Under the pieces are notes generated by a model. The model saw nothing but the letters and a program-made list of their open reading frames with translations, was not told the DNA's origin and ran no database searches. A stretch of DNA of 64,000 nucleotides from the NCBI RefSeq assembly GCF_039536325.1, contig NZ_BAAAYO010000018.1, forward strand, positions 136,594-200,593, in the 5' to 3' direction. This document shows positions 45,650 to 53,986 of this stretch, in pieces. The translations under genes were made by a program, and so were the position numbers. This DNA comes from Paenibacillus_AB hodogayensis (lineage in GTDB: Bacteria > Bacillota > Bacilli > Paenibacillales > NBRC-103111). How positions within the stretch are numbered: the first letter of the stretch is position 1; every line of letters starts with the position of its first letter.

Positions 45650-45803
45650 TTGAGCAATGCAATGTTAACATATTGTAAATTTTATGTCAAACCCTCCTTC
45701 TCCGCGCCCCGCCCGCATTTCCCCCGATTTTGGCAAATGCAGACTCAAAAAAAGCCGACCCCCGAGCAGCCTTGTACGTTGCCTGGGAACCGACCTTTGT
45801 GCT

Positions 45804-46451
45804 CTATAAATTTTTGTTGGCATAGATCCGGACCGACACTTCCATCGAGATCCTGCCGATCAGAAGCGCCAGTAGGGCGAGCAGCGCATCCTGAACGAGC
45901 GGATAACCGGGAAGCGTGACAGCAAGCCCCGCCCCGCTCGCTTGAAACGACTTGAGCACGGTCGGGAAGACGAAAGGCATCAAAAAGACGAAAAACATGA
46001 AAATGTATTTCGATTTTTCGTAACCGAAGTAGAACTGAACCGGAATGATCGCCCCGAAGATGACCGTGATGATCAGAAACGACCACCCGATATCCGCAGG
46101 GCCCAGGACGTCCATCTGAACGGGAGCGACGAACGCCGTAACGGTGTACAGCATATAGCAGCCTATAAAGATCGTCAGGGCGAAATAGTATTTGGACTTG
46201 ACGATTTTCTGTCTCGTATAGGGCGTCGCGCACAAGAAGGTCGATCCCCTGTACTTGTACTCGATCATCGAAACGGTGCTGAACAGCAAATAAAGAATGT
46301 ATAGCGTGCTGAGAAAAAACGTCAGAAACCCTTGGGCCATAAACCCGAGCTTGATATGAATGAACACCGGCAGCGCCACGGAAGCGATCAGCATGACGAT
46401 CCAGTATTTTTTCGCCAGCAGGAAATCTTTTTTGACAAGATGCATCATCAT
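45804..46451 (-). CDS. ABC-2 type permease
   Basis: A 215-residue membrane protein with about six helices (KYWIVMLIASVALPVFIHI first) and a STFLCATPYTRQKIVKSKYY loop typical of the ABC2_membrane_5 group. It starts within the ATPase stop (ATGATG). Third gene of the gntR-ATPase-permease operon. Likely exports or resists a peptide or cell-wall-active compound. Confidence 0.88.
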   Translation of the reverse strand: MMMHLVKKDFLLAKKYWIVMLIASVALPVFIHIKLGFMAQGFLTFFLSTLYILYLLFSTVSMIEYKYRGSTFLCATPYTRQKIVKSKYYFALTIFIGCYMLYTVTAFVAPVQMDVLGPADIGWSFLIITVIFGAIIPVQFYFGYEKSKYIFMFFVFLMPFVFPTVLKSFQASGAGLAVTLPGYPLVQDALLALLALLIGRISMEVSVRIYANKNL

Positions 46452-47308
46452 CGGCCCGACCTCCCCGCATAGCCGAGTAAAATTTGTTCAACGGTCGGAC
46501 GTTCGATCAGCGCGTGCTGCAGCTGCCGGCGGACAGCCGCTTTCTGATCTGTCAAGCCGGAGTACCCGTATTCGGTTTCATGCAAGCTTATAAATAACGG
46601 CCGGGTCCGGTCGTTCAGCTCCTTCTTGTCCCCTTTCACAAGGCCGTGTCTGTCGAGAAGAATGTCCTTGTCCTCGCTGAGCACGATTCGGCCATTGTCG
46701 ATCAGGATGAGCGCATCCGCCACTTTGTCCAGATCGGAGGAGTTGTGCGACGAGAGGAAGACGCTTTTGCCATCCTCCTTGACGTAATCCAGCAAAATGT
46801 CCATCAGCTCCATTCGGACCTTGGGGTCCAGTCCGCTTGTCGGCTCGTCCATGATCAGCAGGTCGGCATGGTGGGAAATCGCTAGGGCGATCGCGTATTT
46901 CATCCGCATTCCTTTGGACAGCTCGGCGATTTTCTGGTTTCCCTGCAGCCCGAAGCGGTCCAAATGGCGTTTAAACAGCGCATCGTCCCAGTTGGAATAC
47001 GCCGGCGCAATGACGCTCTTCATTTCGGACAACGTCAGCTCGTCGTAAAAATAGCCTTCGTCCAGCACGACTCCGATGCGGTTTTTAAACTCCCGCTCCT
47101 GATCGAGGACGGCTTTTCCGAAAAACGCAATTTCCCCCGCATCCCGCACCATGAGCCCGAGAATCAGCTTCAGCGTAGTCGTTTTTCCGGCGCCGTTCAC
47201 GCCGATAAACCCGGTGATGCAGCCTTCGATCAAGGAAAAGCTAAGATCGTGCAGCTCGAAGGCGCCTACGCGTTTTTTCAATCCTTTCACCTCTAAAATC
47301 GGCTTCAT
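46448..47308 (-). CDS. ABC transporter ATPase
   Basis: A 286-residue ATPase: Walker A GVNGAGKTTTLKL, LSKGMRMKYAIALAI as the signature, LLIMDEPTSGLDPKVR as Walker B, SSHNSSDLDKVAD as the H-loop, and a 60-residue C-terminal extension. The ATG overlaps the gntR stop (ATGA) and the stop overlaps the permease start; the longer frame upstream is a shadow. Resembles the YtrB-type exporters. Confidence 0.92.
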   Translation of the reverse strand: MKPILEVKGLKKRVGAFELHDLSFSLIEGCITGFIGVNGAGKTTTLKLILGLMVRDAGEIAFFGKAVLDQEREFKNRIGVVLDEGYFYDELTLSEMKSVIAPAYSNWDDALFKRHLDRFGLQGNQKIAELSKGMRMKYAIALAISHHADLLIMDEPTSGLDPKVRMELMDILLDYVKEDGKSVFLSSHNSSDLDKVADALILIDNGRIVLSEDKDILLDRHGLVKGDKKELNDRTRPLFISLHETEYGYSGLTDQKAAVRRQLQHALIERPTVEQILLGYAGRSGR

Positions 47309-47685
47309 TCCCCGCCCTCCTCGAACAATAAATCCATCATGGCGTACAATTCGTCCTTGCCGATGCCGAGCGAGCGCGCCGTATTCCACGCCTCCGTAAG
47401 CTTGACTTCCACCATATGCCGCTTCGACTCCAGCAGCAGCTCGACGTTTTCTTTGGCCACGAAGGAGCCTTTGCCCGCACGGGTCGTAATAAACCCCTCC
47501 GCCTCCAGCTCGTCGTATACCCTTCGGGTCGTCAGGACGCTGACGTGCAAATCGTTGGCCAGCGCGCGTATGGAAGGAAGCATCTCGCCTTCCTGCAACT
47601 CGCCGTGAAGGATGGCGTCCTTGATCTGGTTTTTGATCTGCTGGTAAATCGGCGGATCGGACGCATTGGAAATAATAATTTTCAT
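47305..47685 (-). CDS. YtrA-type GntR regulator
   Basis: A 126-residue GntR protein: PPIYQQIKNQIKDAILHGEL, EGEMLPSIRALANDLHVSVL and TTRRVYDELEAEGFITTRAG form the winged HTH, with only a short helical tail as in the YtrA subfamily. GGAGGTTTC precedes ATG 47685. First gene of the operon; it probably represses its own promoter through the palindrome at 47707-47729. Confidence 0.92.
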   Translation of the reverse strand: MKIIISNASDPPIYQQIKNQIKDAILHGELQEGEMLPSIRALANDLHVSVLTTRRVYDELEAEGFITTRAGKGSFVAKENVELLLESKRHMVEVKLTEAWNTARSLGIGKDELYAMMDLLFEEGGE

Positions 47686-47706
47686 GAAACCTCCGGAAAT
47701 CCATAA

Positions 47707-47757
47707 CTGTGTATCTATGACATACACAGAATACACGAACAGCACAGTGTTTGTCAA
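47707..47757 (-). promoter_or_regulatory. Promoter and operator of the gntR-ABC operon
   Basis: Minus strand: -35 TTGACA (47757-47752), 18-bp spacer, -10 TATTCT (47733-47728). Directly after it is the palindrome CTGTGTAT-N7-ATACACAG (47729-47707), placed over the start of transcription as expected for a YtrA-type repressor. Confidence 0.75.
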
Positions 47758-47764
47758 TAACGCA

Positions 47765-47806
47765 CAAAAGCAACCGAGCCTCGCGCATAGGCCCCGTTGC
47801 TTTATT
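47765..47806 (-). terminator. Terminator downstream of the XRE-ATPase-like gene
   Basis: AGCAAC and GTTGCT plus inner GCCT with AGGC pair; TTTTG follows on the minus strand. Confidence 0.7.
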
Positions 47807-47834
47807 TAAAAAGGTCAGTCTTTGGACTGGACGC

Positions 47835-48911
47835 TCAGCTCTTCGCCAAATTTCCGATATACATCAGCTGTGCAGGCTCCACCTCGTCCGCAGCTCCGTC
47901 TACGATACGTCTCACGCTGTCCAGCGTCTCCTGCAGCGTCAGCCACTCTCCGGGCCTTTTCGTATACGCCTCCGCCACATAAAACGGCTGCGTAAGAAAC
48001 GCCTCCAGACGCTTGCCCCGATTATACGTCTGCGTATCCGATTCCGGCAGCTTCTCCAGCCCTTTATTATCGACCAGAAAGCGCAGTTCCCGGTAACGGC
48101 GAAGCAGCTTGCGAGCCCGCTGCTGAATCATCTGATGAGCCGCTTCCAATTGGGCTCCCTCCAGAACGGTAGAGATGGACGAGATCGGGTCAACGGCCGG
48201 GAAGAAGGTTCGGGAGCCCAAATCGGCATCGAAGCGAAGCAGCGTATCAAGCGGGCCATAAGGAACGTCCTCGTCGGGCGCCTCGAATCGGGTATCCACC
48301 AGCGCTACGGTGACCGGACGCGTCCCGGCCTCCTGAAGTCGCTCCCGCAGAAGCTGCAATTCACCGGAGATGACGATTTTCCGGTCGGCGCCGAGCATGA
48401 TATCGTACTCCGAACTTATCGACGTGATGCGCTCGTAGATCTCGTCAAGCGAGCTGCCGGTCCAATCGGCTTGCGGAAGCACATCCTCCATCGCTTTGCG
48501 AATCTGGTGACGGTCATCGGCCTCGTACTCTGGTTCCCAGAGCACAGTCGTATAACCGCGGCGCTTCGTCCGATGGAACAGCTCCGCCAGCATCACAAGC
48601 TGTCCCATTCCGTTGCGGGCTACCAGACCGACGGTCCCGCCCCGGACAACGGGGGCAAACAAATCCAAAACCTTGATGCCCGTTTCAATCATACTGACAC
48701 CGCCTCCCCGAATAATCAATTCGTCGATACTGCAATTCGCAAGCGATGCCAGGATCGCGAGCGTGCGCACTTCAGCCCGGCCAACCGGGATTTTGCCCGT
48801 GCACAGGTTGGATACCGTAGCCGGTCTCAAGCCGGCTGCGCGAGCCGCCGCAGTCAGGTTTGGGACGCGACGACGCAGCAAAGTTACGTTTAGCTGCAAT
48901 TCTTCATTCAT
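47835..48911 (-). CDS. XRE DNA-binding domain fused to a degenerate F1-ATPase beta-like core
   Basis: A 358-residue protein. Residues about 7-68 are a Cro/XRE HTH (ARAAGLRPATVSNLCTGKIP; LANCSIDELI). Residues 75-356 follow the F1-ATPase beta subunit in order: IETGIKVLDLFAPVVRGG (75-92), a P-loop relic ARNGMGQLV (98-106) lacking the Lys and Thr of GKT, Walker B-like VALVDTR (202-208), FFPAVDPISSIS (236-247), LPESD where DELSEED is expected, FLTQPFYVAEAYTKRPG (305-321), and a C-terminal helical domain. The N-terminal beta-barrel of F1-beta is absent. AAGGAGGTGATTCC precedes ATG. Monocistronic, with no atp genes near. It probably binds DNA and perhaps nucleotide, without normal hydrolysis. Function unknown. 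Confidence 0.85.
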   Translation of the reverse strand: MNEELQLNVTLLRRRVPNLTAAARAAGLRPATVSNLCTGKIPVGRAEVRTLAILASLANCSIDELIIRGGGVSMIETGIKVLDLFAPVVRGGTVGLVARNGMGQLVMLAELFHRTKRRGYTTVLWEPEYEADDRHQIRKAMEDVLPQADWTGSSLDEIYERITSISSEYDIMLGADRKIVISGELQLLRERLQEAGTRPVTVALVDTRFEAPDEDVPYGPLDTLLRFDADLGSRTFFPAVDPISSISTVLEGAQLEAAHQMIQQRARKLLRRYRELRFLVDNKGLEKLPESDTQTYNRGKRLEAFLTQPFYVAEAYTKRPGEWLTLQETLDSVRRIVDGAADEVEPAQLMYIGNLAKS

Positions 48912-49010
48912 GGAATCACCTCCTTAATTACTTCTTATAGTAATTTAAATTTCGCTTAAAAGCAATTATAAAATGGAAAAATACGCAAATAACCGGATTC
49001 GAGGAATGTC

Positions 49011-49213
49011 CAGGGTAATCGCATAAGAACAATCGGCGGCAAAACGAGGCTGCGGTGACCCTTTGCTCCTCCAATCGCACTTGAAATCGGATTCCTGTTT
49101 GAGGAATAGCAGGCGGAATCCGATTTCAAAGGCGACCGCTTCGCTTTTGCGGACCCAAAAGCTCCCCTCCGCCTTCTCTGCAGAGCCGGACTGTGTCTCA
49201 TGCGATTGCCCTG
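49011..49213. repeat. Nested palindromic element (MITE-like)
   Basis: Outer imperfect arms CAGGGTAATCGCAT (49011-49024) and ATGCGATTGCCCTG (about 49199-49212) enclose a perfect 15-bp inverted repeat TTGAAATCGGATTCC (49081-49095) with GGAATCCGATTTCAA (49115-49129), 19-nt loop. The loop also allows ATTCCT with AGGAAT. No coding. It fills the 392-bp gap between the XRE-ATPase-like gene and the divergent FadR gene. Confidence 0.65.
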
Positions 49214-49303
49214 AATGAAGTCTAGCGGTTATTTACATCATCGTGTTTATATGATAAATTATCAGACATCCAATCATCCTACGTTTAAAGAAGGTGCTTG
49301 TAT

Positions 49304-50008
49304 ATGTCCGTTCAAAAAACAAAGCGGCTGTCGCTGGTCGACCAAGTCGCCATGCAAATCGAACAGCTGATCGAAAGCGGCTACTGGAGCGTTGGAGACA
49401 AGCTTCCCCCCGAGCCGCAGCTGATGGAGCAATTCGAGGTAAGCCGCAATACGCTCAGGGAAGCCATCAGGGCTCTCGTCCATACGGGTTTTCTGGAGAC
49501 CAGGCAAGGGATCGGCACGCTGGTAACGTCGGCGAGCAACCTGGAGATGGCTTTCAAGAAAAAAATTAAAAAAAGCAAGCTTCTCGAAACGCTCGAGGTG
49601 CGGCTGACTCTGGAGCGCGAAGCGGCGCAGCTTGCCTGCGAGCGGCGGACGGAGCAGGATTTGTCCGACATGGCCGGCTGGATCGAACGCTGCCGGGCGG
49701 CGGCGGAAACGCAAAATTTCAGCGAATTTATCGAAATGGATATCGCATTCCACAAAGCCGTCGTGCGGGCTACGCATAATCAAATGTTCGTCGAGCTGTA
49801 CGACCATATTACCGAGGCGCTGGAGCAATCCGTGCACGAGCTGCTGCTGCGCACCGCAGCCCAACACGGTTACGACATTCATACCGACCTGTTCGAGGCG
49901 ATCGAACGGCAGGACGTCGATACGGCGGTAAGAAGCATCAACGCTTATATGAACCAGGCCCAGGATGCGCTTGCCGCTTCGATGAACAAACTGGAGAGTC
50001 CGTCATGA
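49304..50008 (+). CDS. FadR/GntR-family regulator
   Basis: A 234-residue GntR protein of the FadR subfamily: winged HTH (SGYWSVGDKLPPEPQLMEQF; SRNTLREAIRALVHTGFLET) and an FCD helical effector domain with metal-binding histidines (FIEMDIAFHKAVVRATHN; HGYDIHTDLFEAIE). GAAGGTG precedes ATG 49304. The stop overlaps the MFS start, so it regulates a transporter made with it. Confidence 0.92.
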   Translation: MSVQKTKRLSLVDQVAMQIEQLIESGYWSVGDKLPPEPQLMEQFEVSRNTLREAIRALVHTGFLETRQGIGTLVTSASNLEMAFKKKIKKSKLLETLEVRLTLEREAAQLACERRTEQDLSDMAGWIERCRAAAETQNFSEFIEMDIAFHKAVVRATHNQMFVELYDHITEALEQSVHELLLRTAAQHGYDIHTDLFEAIERQDVDTAVRSINAYMNQAQDALAASMNKLESPS

Positions 50009-51240
50009 AAAAAACGATGTGGCTGTTTATGATCGGCTTTGTCCTCGTTGGTGCTAATCTGCGGGCGCCGATCTCGTCGGTAGGTCCGATTCTGACCTCG
50101 ATTCAGGAGAGCCTCGGGCTATCGAACACGGCTGCAGGCAGTCTGACGACCGTTCCTCTGCTTGCCTTTGCGCTGCTATCCCCGTTCGCGTCGCGGATCG
50201 CTGGCAAATTCGGCACCGAGAAGACGATCTTCTGGTCGTTGCTGGCGCTTACCGTCGGCATCGGCGTCCGGCTGTTTCCGAGCGCCGGTCCACTGTTTAT
50301 CGGGACGGCTCTTATCGGACTGGCGATCGCCGTATGCAATGTGCTGCTACCGGCTATTATCAAGCTGCATTTTCCGCTGGGTATCGGGCTCATGACCGGC
50401 GTCTACGGCGTGTTTATGAACGTATTCGCCGCATTCGCGTCCGGACTTAGCGACCCGCTTGCCTCTACACCGGGTATCGGCTGGCAAGGCGCGCTTGGCT
50501 TCTGGGGCATACTCTCTCTGATCGCCCTCGCGGTCTGGAGCTTCCAACTGACCGGAGGCCGCCAGGCTTCGCAACCGGCTGGACCGGCCGCCGCCAAGAC
50601 GGACAGCATATGGAGATCGCCGCTTGCTTGGACGGTTACGCTGTTCATGGGCATCCAATCGCTGCAGTATTATACGTTGATGACATGGCTGCCGCAAATT
50701 TTGCATGCCAACGGGTACAGCTCCGCTTCGGCCGGCTGGATGCTGGCCGCGATGCAAGTCGCGCTCATCCCGATGACGTTCCTGATGCCGATTGTCGCCG
50801 GAAAAATGCGCAATCAGCGTCTGCTGGCCGCAGCGACATCGCTCGGATTCCTGCTCGGCATCGCGGGCCTGCTGCTGGGAATCTTCATCCCGCTTGCGGT
50901 CATTCTGCTCGGGATGGCGTCGGGCAGCGCCTTCGGATTGGCGATGATGTTCTTTGCCCTGCGCACCCGGGATGGGCGGCAAGCCGCCGAGCTGTCGGGG
51001 ATGGCGCAATCGTTCGGCTATTTATTGGCTGCGTTCGGCCCGATGGTATTCGGCTGGCTGCATGACCGGACCGACAGCTGGACCGCGCCTTTGCTCGTGC
51101 TGCTTGTCTTTTCCGTCGTCTTGCTGATGGCAGGCCTCGGCGCCGGCAAAGGATCGGTGCACCGGCCTCGCGCCGAAAGCGAGCTGTCGCGTACGGACGC
51201 GGGTACCAAGCTTCCCCTTGATCCGCGTGAGGCCCGTTAG
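50005..51240 (+). CDS. MFS transporter of the CynX/NimT type
   Basis: A 411-residue major facilitator with 12 hydrophobic segments. GANLRAPISSVGPILTSIQE at the start is the CynX/NimT (cyanate and nitroimidazole) subgroup hallmark, and SLTTVPLLAFALLSPFASRI follows. The C-terminal tail is charged. Translationally coupled to the FadR regulator (ATGA). Substrate unknown, probably a small organic anion. Confidence 0.92.
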   Translation: MKKTMWLFMIGFVLVGANLRAPISSVGPILTSIQESLGLSNTAAGSLTTVPLLAFALLSPFASRIAGKFGTEKTIFWSLLALTVGIGVRLFPSAGPLFIGTALIGLAIAVCNVLLPAIIKLHFPLGIGLMTGVYGVFMNVFAAFASGLSDPLASTPGIGWQGALGFWGILSLIALAVWSFQLTGGRQASQPAGPAAAKTDSIWRSPLAWTVTLFMGIQSLQYYTLMTWLPQILHANGYSSASAGWMLAAMQVALIPMTFLMPIVAGKMRNQRLLAAATSLGFLLGIAGLLLGIFIPLAVILLGMASGSAFGLAMMFFALRTRDGRQAAELSGMAQSFGYLLAAFGPMVFGWLHDRTDSWTAPLLVLLVFSVVLLMAGLGAGKGSVHRPRAESELSRTDAGTKLPLDPREAR

Positions 51241-51274
51241 CAGGCTGCTGAGGACAAGGAGCCTAACCGATGGC

Positions 51275-52564
51275 TTACAGGCCGTCGGTAATCCGCTTGG
51301 CGCGGCGGGATACTTGCCGGTACAGCTCCTCCTCGTTGATCGTCAGAAGCTGTCTGCCCCGCATCAATATCCGGCCGTTGACGATGGTCGTATCGACATC
51401 GGAGCCATCCGCGCCGTAAGCCAACAGCGATTGGATGGTGTGCACCGGCTGCAAGTGGGGCTTGCGTATATCGATCAGAATAAGGTCGGCCTTCTTCCCC
51501 GCCTCCAGCGTACCCGTTTCGGCATCCAGCTTCAGCAGCCTGGCGCTCTCCAAGGTTGCCATACGGAGCGCCTGCCACGCCGGCAGCCGAGTCGGATCGC
51601 CATAATCGAGCTTTTGCAGCCAAGTCGCGGCTCTTATGGTCGCGAACATGTCGACGGTCGTTGCGCTTCCCGCTCCGTCGGTGCCCAGCCCTACCGTAAT
51701 GCCCTGATCGATCAAATCGGGCACGGGCGCTATACCGCACCCCAGCTTCAAGTTGCTGACCGGATTATGGGAAACGCCTCCGCGCATGCCCTGCAGAAGG
51801 CGGATATCCCGCCGATTCAGATGCACGCTATGGGCCAGCAGCGCATGCGTCTGCTCGAACAGTCCGAGATGATATAAATACTCGGTCGGCGTCTGGCCGT
51901 ATTTCTCCCGGATTCGGACGACTTCTTCCTTCGTCTCCGCCAGATGCGTATGGATCGGGATGTCCCGCTGGAGCGCCAGCTCGATCACTTCCCGAAACGG
52001 CCCGGGCTGGCACGTATACGGCGAATGCGGCCCCAGCATGGTCGTAATCCGCCCGTCCGCCTTCCCGTTCCAACGGTCGATCAGCTCGACCGCCTCCTTC
52101 ATCCGCCTCCCCCCGTCCTCGGCGACGAACACCAGCCCGCGCGTCAGCGATGCGCGCATGCCGGTTTCCTCCACGGCAGAAGCCACTTCGTTCATATGAA
52201 TGTACATATCGGCAAAAGCCGTCGTGCCGGACCGGATCATCTCCGCCATCGACAGCTTTGCGCCCCAATAAATATCCTCGGGCGTCATGCGGGCTTCCGC
52301 CGGGAGCATTTTGCGATCCAGCCAGTCCATCAGCTTCAGATCGTCGGAAAACCCTCTCAGCAGGCTCATCGGCGTATGCTGGTGGGCGTTGATCAGCCCC
52401 GGCATGGCGATCATCCCTTCTGCCCAGATCACCTCGTCGGCATCGGCATCGATGTTGGGTCGAATAGCGGCGATGTGCTCGCCGTCCAGTAAAAGATCCC
52501 CGGTGAACGGGGTTTCGTCTGTCATGGTCAAAACGGTTGCGCCTTTGATCAACGTGCGCTTCAT
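51275..52564 (-). CDS. mtaD: MTA/SAH deaminase-type amidohydrolase
   Basis: A 429-residue zinc amidohydrolase of the MtaD group, which deaminates 5'-methylthioadenosine and S-adenosylhomocysteine. Metal motif NAHQHTPMSLLRG, second His block IPIHTHLAETKEEV, SHNPVSNLKLGCGIAPV, and LGTDGAGSATTVDM. The usual NAHTH is NAHQH, keeping both histidines. AGGAGGAGATAGG precedes the ATG. Monocistronic and convergent with the MFS gene. Specificity is not certain; related guanine or cytosine-type deaminases look similar. Confidence 0.85.
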   Translation of the reverse strand: MKRTLIKGATVLTMTDETPFTGDLLLDGEHIAAIRPNIDADADEVIWAEGMIAMPGLINAHQHTPMSLLRGFSDDLKLMDWLDRKMLPAEARMTPEDIYWGAKLSMAEMIRSGTTAFADMYIHMNEVASAVEETGMRASLTRGLVFVAEDGGRRMKEAVELIDRWNGKADGRITTMLGPHSPYTCQPGPFREVIELALQRDIPIHTHLAETKEEVVRIREKYGQTPTEYLYHLGLFEQTHALLAHSVHLNRRDIRLLQGMRGGVSHNPVSNLKLGCGIAPVPDLIDQGITVGLGTDGAGSATTVDMFATIRAATWLQKLDYGDPTRLPAWQALRMATLESARLLKLDAETGTLEAGKKADLILIDIRKPHLQPVHTIQSLLAYGADGSDVDTTIVNGRILMRGRQLLTINEEELYRQVSRRAKRITDGL

Positions 52565-52844
52565 CCTATCTCCTCCTGCGAATCTGTGATACGATTAGCA
52601 TAGAGGATTCCGCTGCGTGAGAGTCAAGCGGGCGCATTCCGGGGCAGACCGGACCTATTTCTGCGTTTCGGAGCGTGTTGGTGAATTCCCCGATCCGGCG
52701 TGGGCGGCGGGTTTCTCCTTTTGCAGTCGGCGCTTCGCCGTTACACATTCGGAAATCCCGCGACGACCTCGAGCTTGCCATAAGCGCGCCCAAAACGTTC
52801 ACGTAACGAGAAGCTTTTGACCATGCATGAGAAAGGCGATCGCG

Positions 52845-53849
52845 ATGAAAATTAAAGAAGTTGCCGATAGGCTCAATATCTCGCCGCGCACGATCCGCTT
52901 TTACGAGGAGAAAGAGCTGGTCAAACCGCACAAGCAAGCGGACAATCAATACCGGACGTTCAGCGAACAGGACATATGGCGTCTGCAGACCGTGATTGCG
53001 CTGCGCGAAGCGGGCATGGCGATCGACGATATCAAACGGGCGCTGGAGAAGGTCGAAACGTCCGATCCCGGAGAGCTGACCTCCTATCTGGAGCTTCAGC
53101 GGTCGGTCATGTTCGCCAAATGGCTGGAGCTGAAGCAAATGATCGAGACGGCGGACGGCATGATTCATATGCTGAAGCGGGAAAACAAGCTGCCTCTCGA
53201 GGACATTTACCGGCTCGCCGAAGGCTCCAAACGGCTGCGCGAGCAGCGCAGCAGCTGGCACGACCGGTGGGACTTCGATCGGCTGGCCGACGCGCATGAC
53301 CGGCGCACACTGGAAAAGGAAGCCGGCGAATACAAGGATTACAACCATATTCTGCAACTGACCGTGAAATGGCTGTCTCCGGTTCGCGGCGAGCAAGGCT
53401 TGGATCTCGGCACCGGCACCGGAAATCTGGCAGGCATGCTGATGGAGCAGGGGGCGGAAATGGTCGGGGTCGACCAGTCCCAGGAAATGCTGAAGCAATG
53501 CCGCAGCAAATTCCCGCACATGGAGACGAAGCTCGGCAATTTTCTGGCCATACCGTATTTGGAGAGCCGATTCGATTTCATCGTTACAAGCTTTGCCTTT
53601 CATCATCTGACCCGCGAGCAGATGGAGCTGGCCATTCACGAGATGCGCCGGGTGCTCAAGCCGCGCGGGCGCATCTGCATCGCCGATCTGATGCTGCCGG
53701 ACGAGCCGCTGGCGGATGTCGGCGTCGCTCAACTGGGCTACCCCTCGCTCTCCGGTTTGCTGGAGCTGTTCGACGAACTGGGCTATCTCGTCAAGCACCA
53801 CCGCGTGAACGAGCTTCTGCATCTGGTCTATGCGGTCCCGATTCGGTGA
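52845..53849 (+). CDS. MerR HTH fused to a SAM-dependent methyltransferase
   Basis: A 334-residue protein. Residues 1-70 are a MerR winged HTH (IKEVADRLNISPRTIRFYEE; NQYRTFSEQDIWRLQ), about 71-150 helical linker, and 150-330 a class I methyltransferase: GLDLGTGTGNLAGMLMEQGA (motif I), VGVDQSQEMLKQC, FDFIVTSFAFHHL, and MRRVLKPRGRICIADL. GAGAAAGGCG precedes ATG 52845. It may couple regulation to a methylation reaction or use SAM as a cofactor. Target unknown. The 52565-52844 gap shows no gene. Confidence 0.88.
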   Translation: MKIKEVADRLNISPRTIRFYEEKELVKPHKQADNQYRTFSEQDIWRLQTVIALREAGMAIDDIKRALEKVETSDPGELTSYLELQRSVMFAKWLELKQMIETADGMIHMLKRENKLPLEDIYRLAEGSKRLREQRSSWHDRWDFDRLADAHDRRTLEKEAGEYKDYNHILQLTVKWLSPVRGEQGLDLGTGTGNLAGMLMEQGAEMVGVDQSQEMLKQCRSKFPHMETKLGNFLAIPYLESRFDFIVTSFAFHHLTREQMELAIHEMRRVLKPRGRICIADLMLPDEPLADVGVAQLGYPSLSGLLELFDELGYLVKHHRVNELLHLVYAVPIR

Positions 53850-53986
53850 GAGGCGCGAAGCCTTCTCCCAAGCTCGCAACAAGATGTTCATAAAGTTATA
53901 ACTGGTATTAGCCCTTCGTTGGCAGTAAAATGGTAGAATACCTGTTCTACTCGGATCGCAAACTACAAAAGGGGAAAACAAAACTC

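Noticed and set aside
47835..48911. Annotation as a true ATP synthase beta subunit
   Set aside because: The P-loop GKT is lost, the N-terminal barrel is replaced by an HTH and no other atp genes are near.
52566..53981. 471-residue minus-strand frame
   Set aside because: Antisense to the MerR-methyltransferase gene; no start signal and no family resemblance.
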